NCBI RefSeq assembly: GCF_000821305.1
Contig: NZ_CCXK01000015.1
Location: forward strand, 374,528 to 438,527
Reading direction: 5' to 3'
Source: Clostridium culturomicium
GTDB taxonomy: Bacteria > Bacillota > Clostridia > Clostridiales > Clostridiaceae
Length of the DNA stretch: 64,000 bases
Position 1 is the stretch's first letter. Each line of letters opens with the position of its first letter. A program made the translations under genes and the position numbers. This document shows positions 57,327 through 64,000 of the stretch, in pieces. A model generated the notes under the pieces. The model saw only the letters and a program-made list of their open reading frames with translations, was not told where the DNA came from and did not search any database.

Positions 57327-57776
57327 TTATCTACTGTATTCTTTTTCTATATCAGTAATTTTATTAACTCTGTTTTGGTGTCTTCCGCCTTCAAATTCAG
57401 CACCAAGAAAAGCATCAACTATATCTAAGGCTAATCCAGGTCCTACGACTCTTTCACCCATAGCTAATATATTTGCATTGTTATGCTCTCTAGTTGCATG
57501 TGCACTAAATGTATCACTACATAAAGCTGCTCTAACTCCTGATATTTTATTTGCAGCTATGCTTATTCCTATACCTGTTCCACAAATTAAGATACCAAAG
57601 TCAAATTCTTTAGCTACTACAGCTTTTCCAACAGCATTTGCATAATCTGGATAATCACATGATTCTTCTGTGTACGTTCCGAAGTCTTTCACTTCAATTC
57701 CCTTTTTCTCAAGATGTTTAATTACATCTTTCTTAAGTCTTAATCCACCGTGGTCACTACCAATTGCTATTTTCAT
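57327..57776 (-). CDS. rpiB: Ribose 5-phosphate isomerase B
   Basis: RpiB interconverts ribose 5-phosphate and ribulose 5-phosphate. In this 149-aa protein, [12 protein letters not shown] at the N-terminus, [13 protein letters not shown] with the active-site Cys near residue 66 and the conserved His in [11 protein letters not shown] are typical. It lies 19 bp before upp in the operon. Confidence 0.96.
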   Translation of the reverse strand: MKIAIGSDHGGLRLKKDVIKHLEKKGIEVKDFGTYTEESCDYPDYANAVGKAVVAKEFDFGILICGTGIGISIAANKISGVRAALCSDTFSAHATREHNNANILAMGERVVGPGLALDIVDAFLGAEFEGGRHQNRVNKITDIEKEYSR

Positions 57777-57788
57777 AAATTACCTCCA

Positions 57789-58841
57789 CTAAACTTCTAA
57801 GATATCAAAGCCAGCACTTTTTTTAAGTCTATTCATTATCGCTGTACCAACCCCAACTTCCTCAAATGCTTCACAAAGTATTATGTTTACATCCATACTA
57901 TCAAAGCTTCTAAGTACCTTAAATAGGTTTTTTCCTATATCATTTAAATTTTCTCTTGAACCAAGAGATACAACTATTTGATTTTTATATAAATCTTTAG
58001 TTTCATCAGTGGCTATAACGCCTACCTTTTTATCTTGTTCATTATAATTTAATACCATTTCACTAATTTTTGCAACTACTTTATCAATTTCACCAGATAC
58101 TATTTTAACTGGCGCCTTTGGAGCATAGTGTCTATACTTCATTCCAGGTGCCTTTGGTCTAAAATCCTCTTTAGGTTTTGATAATATAGCTGGATCAATG
58201 TATGCATTGCTATCAACGGTTTGAAGCATCTCTAATGTAACAGCTCCTGGTCTTAATACACAAATCGGATTAACAGTACAATCTACTATAGTTGATTCTA
58301 CCCCAACTATACTGTTTTCGCCTCCAATAATATAATCTACCTTCCCATCTAAGTCTTCAACACAGCTTTCCATATCTGTCGGACTTGGCCTTCCTGATAT
58401 ATTAGCCGATGGTGCAGCAATTGGTACCCCTGAGGCCTTGATAAGTTCCCTTGCTATATTATTTTGAGGCATCCTTATACCTATAGTATCAAGTCCAGCA
58501 CTTGTAATACTTGGTACTATTTCTTTCTTATTTAATATAATTGTTATTGGTCCTGGCCAAAACTTCTGCATTATATCCTTTGCCATATCTGGAACTTCTG
58601 TAACATACTCATCTATATTAAAATCTGCAACATGAATTATAAGCGGGTTATCCTGTGGCCTTCCCTTCGCTTCAAAAATTTTAGCTACTGCTTTTTCATT
58701 TAAAGCATCTGCTCCTAATCCATATACAGTTTCCGTTGGAAAAGCCACAATACCTCCGTCTCTTATCTTAAGTGCTGCATCATTTATTATTCTCTTATCT
58801 ACGGCATTCTCACTCAACATCGCAACTTTTGTTTTCATCAC
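57789..58841 (-). CDS. tsaC: L-threonylcarbamoyladenylate synthase (Sua5 type)
   Basis: This enzyme makes threonylcarbamoyl-AMP from threonine, bicarbonate and ATP for tRNA t6A. In this 350-aa protein, the YrdC domain (about 15-210) has FPTETVYGLGADA, KGRPQDNPLIIHV and SANISGRPSPT. The C-terminal Sua5 domain (about 235-345) distinguishes it from short TsaC. Its partners tsaE and tsaB are at 14.6-15.8 kb. The start ATG at 58841 has GGGGGAAAAG upstream. Confidence 0.95.
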   Translation of the reverse strand: MMKTKVAMLSENAVDKRIINDAALKIRDGGIVAFPTETVYGLGADALNEKAVAKIFEAKGRPQDNPLIIHVADFNIDEYVTEVPDMAKDIMQKFWPGPITIILNKKEIVPSITSAGLDTIGIRMPQNNIARELIKASGVPIAAPSANISGRPSPTDMESCVEDLDGKVDYIIGGENSIVGVESTIVDCTVNPICVLRPGAVTLEMLQTVDSNAYIDPAILSKPKEDFRPKAPGMKYRHYAPKAPVKIVSGEIDKVVAKISEMVLNYNEQDKKVGVIATDETKDLYKNQIVVSLGSRENLNDIGKNLFKVLRSFDSMDVNIILCEAFEEVGVGTAIMNRLKKSAGFDILEV

Positions 58842-58860
58842 TTTTCCCCCACCTTAATAG

Positions 58861-59607
58861 TTAAAATAAATTTATCATTACGAATCCAAATATTATACCA
58901 ATGATAATCCACATTGCATTAGAGTAACTTTTATTTAATTCATTACTCTCTGGCAGCATTTGACCAAATGCAACATAAATCATTATTCCACTAGCAAAGG
59001 CTATACTATAACCCAAAAATGCTGTGGATATGTTATTCATTATTATACCAAGCCAAGCACCTATTACTGTTGGAAATGCTACTAAAAAGCTATACCACAG
59101 TATCTTGAATGGATTCTTGCCCGCAGCAATTAATGGAGCTGCTATCGCTATTCCTTCTGGGATATCATGAATGGATATTAAAATACTCATTTTAACACCT
59201 AATCCTGACCCCTTAACAAAACCAAATCCCATAATAATTCCTTCTGGGAAGTTATGCATCATGAGTCCTAAAGCCATTAATATTGCTACCTTAGTATGAT
59301 TTATTCTCGTAGCAGAAATCTGATTACTGTCATTAGCTATCTTTATCATTCTATCCACTAGATATATTATTGCTATACCAATAACTATTACAATGAGAGT
59401 CTTAAAAAATCCAATATGTTCTATTGAATCTGGTATTAACTCTAAAAAAATTATTGATATAATTATGCCTGTCGCAATGGACAATAATGTACCTAAAAGT
59501 TTTTCAGTAGGATTTTTTATAGATACACCTATAAAGGCACCCACCATAGTTCCTATCAGGGATACCACTGCCGAAAATATCCCTATAATAAATATTGTAT
59601 TATTCAT
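58861..59607 (-). CDS. ZIP family metal transporter
   Basis: This membrane protein of 248 aa has eight predicted helices. Helix 4 and 5 motifs HNFPEGIIMGFGF and HDIPEGIAIAAPL carry the His and Glu metal ligands. It probably imports zinc or another divalent metal, similar to ZupT. There is no Zur box that I can see. It lies 20 bp before the Sua5 gene in the same operon. Confidence 0.9.
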   Translation of the reverse strand: MNNTIFIIGIFSAVVSLIGTMVGAFIGVSIKNPTEKLLGTLLSIATGIIISIIFLELIPDSIEHIGFFKTLIVIVIGIAIIYLVDRMIKIANDSNQISATRINHTKVAILMALGLMMHNFPEGIIMGFGFVKGSGLGVKMSILISIHDIPEGIAIAAPLIAAGKNPFKILWYSFLVAFPTVIGAWLGIIMNNISTAFLGYSIAFASGIMIYVAFGQMLPESNELNKSYSNAMWIIIGIIFGFVMINLF

Positions 59608-59686
59608 AATCCCCCTCCATAAATAATAAACTTCACTTAAATATATTTATGGAGTGCTGATTTTATTCAGCTTTAAAGTTTTTGCC

Positions 59687-60271
59687 TTAGAGCGTATTCA
59701 AATTTCTATATTCTTTTATGTTTTTTACAGCACTTTCAGTAAATATAGCCGATACTGAATACTTATATAGTAAGTCTAATAAAAGGTATTTCTTTGCTCC
59801 ACCTCTTCTAACTATAAAATAATAGTAGCTTCCACTTTCAGGCATTTTTATTTTTCTGTAATGCTTCTCGATATCAGAATACTTTTCAAGGGCTTTTTTA
59901 GTTACAACTCTCATTCTTTTATTTCTAAAATTTGATTTAGTTATTATTAAGATATCAAAATACTTCTCATTTGGAATTGTATGTACTAAAGCAACCTTGC
60001 TGTAAGAGATTTTATACTTTACTCTCCCACCCAGTATAGAAATTGCAATTTTATCATTTACCAGCTCACTCTTCAGATATTCCTCATTATATCTCATAAT
60101 CATAAGGGCAAGTATTAATGCCTCTATAATCACCAGATATCCTAAAAAAAATGTTGTTATCTGCTTTGTGAGCCATAACACCATAGGCAATAACAGAAAA
60201 ATAAAGCCCATGGATAGCATAAATCTTACATAAGATTTTCTTTGCTTCTTCAGGACTTTATTTATATCCAT
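59687..60271 (-). CDS. Unknown membrane protein with PH-like C-terminal region
   Basis: I do not recognise this 194-aa protein. Two hydrophobic helices (residues about 17-36 and 40-59) form a hairpin near the N-terminus. A mixed strand region follows (KIAISILGGRVKYKISYSKV, then ILIITKSNF and YYYFIVRRGGAKKYLLLDLL) that recalls membrane-anchored PH-like/YcxB proteins, a weak resemblance. It sits between prfA (32 bp upstream) and the ZIP gene. Confidence 0.55.
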   Translation of the reverse strand: MDINKVLKKQRKSYVRFMLSMGFIFLLLPMVLWLTKQITTFFLGYLVIIEALILALMIMRYNEEYLKSELVNDKIAISILGGRVKYKISYSKVALVHTIPNEKYFDILIITKSNFRNKRMRVVTKKALEKYSDIEKHYRKIKMPESGSYYYFIVRRGGAKKYLLLDLLYKYSVSAIFTESAVKNIKEYRNLNTL

Positions 60272-60302
60272 ATACTACTCTCCTAATCCTTTAAAAGGCA
60301 AA

Positions 60303-61379
60303 TTAGATGCCATTACCCATTTCTTTCATTTTTTCTGCTTGGTCTGTAGTTATTAATGCATCAAGCATTTCATCTATATCCCCATCTAAGAACGCTTCTA
60401 ACTTATAAAGAGTTAGTCCTATTCTATGGTCAGAAACTCTTCCTTGAGGATAGTTGTAAGTTCTTATTCTCTCACTTCTATCTCCAGTTCCAACCTGGCT
60501 CTTTCTGTCATCAGCTATTCCTTTTGCTCTTTCAGCTTCAGCTGCTTCAAACAATCTAGCTCTTAAGATTTTTAATGCTTTTTCTTTGTTCTTTAACTGT
60601 GATTTTTCATCTTGGCAAGATACAACAAGTCCTGTTGGAAGGTGAGTCATTCTTACTGCTGAGTCAGTTGTATTAACGCACTGACCACCGTTTCCTGATG
60701 CTCTGAACACGTCAACTTTAATATCATTCATGTTTATATCAATATCTACATCTTCAACTTCTGGAAGAACTGCAACTGTAGCAGTTGATGTGTGAATTCT
60801 TCCACTTGATTCTGTATCTGGGACTCTCTGAACTCTATGAACTCCACTTTCATACTTTAACTTACTATAAGCTTTATCGCCTTTAACCATGAATACAACT
60901 TCTTTAAATCCACCGATATCAGTTTCATTAGCACTCATAATTTCAACTTTCCATCTATGTCTTTCAGCATATCTTGTGTACATTCTAAATAAGTTTGCTG
61001 CAAATAGAGCTGCTTCGTCTCCACCCGCTCCACCTCTAATTTCGATAAATACGTTCTTATCATCATTAGGGTCCTTTGGTAATAAAAGAATTCTTATTTC
61101 ATCTCTTACTGTTTCAACTTGCTCTGTTAATGCTTTAATATCCTCTTGAATCATTTCTCTCATTTCTCTATCTGATTCTTCATTAAGCATTTCTTTATTA
61201 TCTGCTAATGCAGCTTCTGCTTCTTTGTACTCTCTGTACTTTCCAACTATAATTTCAACCTCTGCATGCTCCTTACATAACTTCTGCCATTCTTTTTGGT
61301 TAGCCATTATGCTTGGATCACTAATTTTGTTGGATAATTCATCATATTTGTTCTCTAAAAAATCTAATCTCTCTAACAT
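60303..61379 (-). CDS. prfA: Peptide chain release factor 1
   Basis: RF1 recognises UAA and UAG stops. It has 358 aa. The anticodon-like PxT region is present as [20 protein letters not shown] followed by [13 protein letters not shown]. The hydrolysis motif is [10 protein letters not shown] with GGQ, whose Gln is the target of PrmC. prmC lies just upstream, separated by a 329-base gap that contains a dispersed repeat. Confidence 0.97.
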   Translation of the reverse strand: MLERLDFLENKYDELSNKISDPSIMANQKEWQKLCKEHAEVEIIVGKYREYKEAEAALADNKEMLNEESDREMREMIQEDIKALTEQVETVRDEIRILLLPKDPNDDKNVFIEIRGGAGGDEAALFAANLFRMYTRYAERHRWKVEIMSANETDIGGFKEVVFMVKGDKAYSKLKYESGVHRVQRVPDTESSGRIHTSTATVAVLPEVEDVDIDINMNDIKVDVFRASGNGGQCVNTTDSAVRMTHLPTGLVVSCQDEKSQLKNKEKALKILRARLFEAAEAERAKGIADDRKSQVGTGDRSERIRTYNYPQGRVSDHRIGLTLYKLEAFLDGDIDEMLDALITTDQAEKMKEMGNGI

Positions 61380-61611
61380 ATATATAACACTCTCCGTATT
61401 TAATCTTAATCTCTTTTCATATCGTAATATTATAACATAATTTTACGTACATTGACTATTAAATGAAAGATGAAAAATGAAAAATTAATGTAGAAACTCC
61501 TTTTGAACTTCTTAATACTTTTCCAAGACTTCTGTAGGAATCCTTTCCATAACCCTTCACCCTTAATCTTTCCTTATTAATTTCTAATGAAACTCAACCT
61601 TACCATATTTT

Positions 61612-61703
61612 GGTGGAGCTACTCACCTGAGTAACTTCGAGATACTAAATTAATGATTTAGACCCTCACTTAAGTTCTGCTTGCCAAATCATAGGCTTGA
61701 AGC
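61612..61703 (-). repeat. Dispersed intergenic repeat, copy F
   Basis: It is reverse-oriented relative to A-D. Read on the plus strand it has TTTGGTGGAG, TACTCACCTGAGTAAC, CTAAATTAATGATTTAG, AAGTTCTGCTTGCCAAATC and ATAGGCTTGAA. These align in order with the reverse complement of copy C across the whole unit. It fills much of the prmC-prfA gap, whose remainder (61380-61611) holds no gene that I can see. Confidence 0.72.
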
Positions 61704-61708
61704 ATCAT

Positions 61709-62560
61709 CTAAGGTAATTTCCCTATAACAACTCTAAAATTACCACCTAAATCCCTCAGGCTGTATATATCAATAAAGCCGTTTTCTCTTAAAAGCTCTT
61801 TAGTCTCTTGTTCTTGATTATACCCTATTTCAAAACACATATAACCACTTGGATTTAAAAGCTCTTTTCCGTCTTCACAAATACGTCTATAAAACTCTAG
61901 CCCATCTGGTCCACCAGATAACGCTAAATGAGGTTCATAATTTTTAACATCTTCCATAAGCGTTGGAATTATGTGTTCCTCGATATATGGCGGATTTGAA
62001 ACTATCATGTCAAATTTCATCTTTTCCTTTAAAGGCCTCTCAAACAAATCACTTTTTATGATGTTGGTTCTTCTTTCAAGTCCAAGAATCTCTTGGTTTC
62101 TGCTACTAACCTCTATAGCCGTATCGCTTATATCATATAGGCAGACCTTAGTGTCTTCCATATGCTTTCCAATAGCTAAACCTATGGCACCACTTCCACA
62201 ACACATATCACATATTGTTTTCAACTGATTATTTTTTATAATTGTTAAGCATTCTTCCACAAGAATTTCAGTATCTGGTCTTGGAATTAAAACTCCTTCT
62301 TTCACATAATAATGAAGTCCCATAAATTCTACATCATTAAGAATATATGCTATTGGCATTTTTTCTTTTCTCTTTTTTAAAAGCTCCTCAAATTTTACTT
62401 CTATCTCTTTAGATAGCTCTTCATTTCTATTCATAATTAGATATAACTTATCAACATTTAATACTCTGCTTAATAAAAGCTGCGTATCAATTATATAAGA
62501 CTCAATTTGAGCTTCTTTTAATAAATTATACCCACTTGATAATGCTTCACTTATATTCAT
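61709..62560 (-). CDS. prmC: Release factor glutamine N5-methyltransferase
   Basis: PrmC methylates the Gln of GGQ in RF1 and RF2. It has 283 aa. The SAM motif DMCCGSGAIGLAIGK near residue 118 and the catalytic VSNPPYIEEH near residue 187 are clear. An N-terminal helical domain binds the release factor. It lies in the order tdk, yqhQ, prmC, prfA, typical of Clostridium. Confidence 0.95.
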   Translation of the reverse strand: MNISEALSSGYNLLKEAQIESYIIDTQLLLSRVLNVDKLYLIMNRNEELSKEIEVKFEELLKKRKEKMPIAYILNDVEFMGLHYYVKEGVLIPRPDTEILVEECLTIIKNNQLKTICDMCCGSGAIGLAIGKHMEDTKVCLYDISDTAIEVSSRNQEILGLERRTNIIKSDLFERPLKEKMKFDMIVSNPPYIEEHIIPTLMEDVKNYEPHLALSGGPDGLEFYRRICEDGKELLNPSGYMCFEIGYNQEQETKELLRENGFIDIYSLRDLGGNFRVVIGKLP

Positions 62561-62577
62561 ATTATTCCTCGTTTATT

Positions 62578-63486
62578 CTATTCTAACCCTTCTGCCGCCT
62601 TAAGAGACGCGATTGCAACCTCTAGCATTTTTTCATCAGGTTCTTTTGTAGTTATCTTTTGCAATAATAGTCCTGGCCATGCAATAATTTTTGATATAGT
62701 ACTATCACTTTTTCCAAGCCATCTGATGATTTCATATGTTACTCCTGAAACTAAAGGTAATAATAAAATTCTTGAAACAACCCTTTGTCCAAGTGATTCC
62801 CATCCTGTAAATGAGAAAATAATTATACTAATTACCATTACTAAGAACATGAAATTTGTTCCACACCTAGGATGAAGTCTGCCAAACTTTTGAGCATTTT
62901 CTGGAGTTAGATCAATTCCATTTTCATAACAGAAAATAGTTTTGTGTTCTGCCCCATGATATTGATAAAGTCTATATATATCCTTCATTTTACCAATAAG
63001 CACTATATACGTTAAGAATATCAAAACTCTTATTACACCTTCTAATATATTTAATGCCAAAGCATTATCCGTTACATATTTTTTCATAAGACTAGCCAAA
63101 GTTGTTGGCAATATAAAAAATAATATTACTGAAAAAGTTAAAGATAAAACAAGAGATATTCCCATTAAAATACTATCTCCCTTATCCTTAAATGTTTTAT
63201 CAAACCACTTATCAAATTTAGACTCTTCCTCTTCTTCATCTTCAAAAAAAGATGCCGAATACTCTAAGCTCTTTATTCCCACTATTAACGATTCTATTAA
63301 AGAAACAAAACCTCTTATAAGCGGAAGCCCAAGAATTTTATTTTTTTTAGTATAACTAGAACTATTTTCTGTCTTTATCTCAATATTTCCATTTGGAAGC
63401 CTTACTGCAGTTGCAAGCCCTTTGGTTCCTCTCATCATTACACCTTCAATTACGGCTTGCCCCCCAACGGTTGTCTTCTTCTCCAT
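62578..63486 (-). CDS. yqhQ: DUF1385 membrane protein YqhQ
   Basis: This 302-aa membrane protein of the DUF1385 family begins GGQAVIEGVMMRGTKG. It has about four helices and the conserved YHGAEHKTIFCYE and LHPRCGTNFMF motifs, whose His and Cys could bind metal. The function is not established. It lies 17 bp before prmC. Confidence 0.92.
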   Translation of the reverse strand: MEKKTTVGGQAVIEGVMMRGTKGLATAVRLPNGNIEIKTENSSSYTKKNKILGLPLIRGFVSLIESLIVGIKSLEYSASFFEDEEEEESKFDKWFDKTFKDKGDSILMGISLVLSLTFSVILFFILPTTLASLMKKYVTDNALALNILEGVIRVLIFLTYIVLIGKMKDIYRLYQYHGAEHKTIFCYENGIDLTPENAQKFGRLHPRCGTNFMFLVMVISIIIFSFTGWESLGQRVVSRILLLPLVSGVTYEIIRWLGKSDSTISKIIAWPGLLLQKITTKEPDEKMLEVAIASLKAAEGLE

Positions 63487-63644
63487 AATTACACCTACCT
63501 TTTCTACAACTTATTTATAAAGAATTTTCATATTGTAAAAAATAGAAATTTTATTTAATTACTTATTACTCATTCCAAGCTATAATACTCCCAGCTTATG
63601 AATACCTTAGAGTATAAATTAATATACCTATGAATTCATCTTAC

Positions 63645-64000
63645 TTATCTCATTTCTTCTGACATAGCTTTGAATTTAAAATAACACTCTGCACAAAGAG
63701 ACTCATACTCCACGTTATCTTCCATATCTATGGCAACCTGCTCTCCCTCAAATACAAACTTACCATTAATTTTTCTTCCATTAACAATTGCTTTTTTACC
63801 ACATTTACAAATCGTCTTCAACTCTTCCAAGCTATGCGCAAGTAACAATAACCTTTCGCTCCCCTCAAAGCCCTGCATTTGAAAGTCAGTTCTAAGCCCA
63901 TAACAGATTACTGGTACATCCAGTATTACAGCAATTTTAAAAAGTTCGTCAACTTGTTTTGCTTTGAAAAACTGAACCTCATCCGCTAATATACAATGTA
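63645..64000 (-). CDS. tdk: Thymidine kinase, 3' part (runs off the window)
   Basis: The last 118 codons of a type II thymidine kinase are present. ADEVQFF near the cut edge is the Walker B region and YGLRTDFQ the lasso-side motif. Four zinc cysteines follow as CKCG and CAEC. The gene's start and P-loop lie beyond base 64000. Translation is continuous to the edge, so it is partial, not broken. Confidence 0.93.
   Translation of the reverse strand, partial: HCILADEVQFFKAKQVDELFKIAVILDVPVICYGLRTDFQMQGFEGSERLLLLAHSLEELKTICKCGKKAIVNGRKINGKFVFEGEQVAIDMEDNVEYESLCAECYFKFKAMSEEMR

Overview
This window is AT-rich chromosomal DNA from an endospore-forming, anaerobic Firmicute, most likely a Clostridium (sensu stricto) or close relative. 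The evidence is the sporulation genes (spoIIQ, spoIIID, spoIID, yyaC), the reverse rubrerythrins, a SAM-I and an FMN riboswitch, a raiA-motif RNA upstream of hpf, an RF2 gene with programmed frameshift, strong AGGAGG-type ribosome binding sites, and a gene order from the ATP synthase operon to mbl that matches Bacillus subtilis. I cannot name the species from sequence alone.

Layout. 0.2-4.7 kb: an ABC importer of the iron/phosphonate/organophosphate type, divergent from a PHP-domain phosphoesterase, with a long perfect inverted repeat between them. 4.8-7.6 kb: a selenium-metabolism-like group (DUF3343, TusA-like, YedE-like transporter, class V aminotransferase). 7.7-13 kb: aroD, a candidate Fur-regulated small RNA, a GIY-YIG protein, a lipid glycosyltransferase, tRNA-Trp and a CBS-ACT protein. 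13-17 kb: an HD-GYP protein, tsaE-tsaB-rimI, and ribU under an FMN riboswitch. 17-31.6 kb: tex, an M28 peptidase, prfB, secA, hpf with its raiA-motif RNA, comF, a degenerate comFA-like gene, recD2, and metK under a SAM-I riboswitch. 32-32.8 kb: a nine-gene tRNA array (Tyr/Thr/Val). 33-40.2 kb: yyaC, mbl, spoIIID, spoIIQ, spoIID, murA and a ywmB-like gene.

The centrepiece is 40.4-56.3 kb. Two complete, paralogous F1Fo ATP synthase operons (atpIBEFHAGDC) lie in tandem on the minus strand, and each is headed by a divergent reverse-rubrerythrin gene. The ATP synthase paralogs have clearly diverged, while the two rubrerythrin genes differ at only three bases by my reading. Both delta subunits carry a second copy of their C-terminal domain (about 270 aa instead of about 180), and both epsilon subunits lack the C-terminal helical domain (89 and about 95 aa instead of about 135). 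Both oddities therefore probably predate the duplication.

56.7-64 kb is the usual clostridial segment upstream of atp: upp, rpiB, a Sua5-type tsaC, a ZIP transporter, an unknown membrane protein, prfA, prmC, yqhQ and the 3' part of tdk, which runs off the window.

A family of imperfect, palindrome-containing intergenic repeats of about 100 bp (at least six copies, both orientations) is scattered through the window. One copy sits downstream of the first rubrerythrin gene at a point where the second rubrerythrin locus has an apparent empty site, which suggests mobility.
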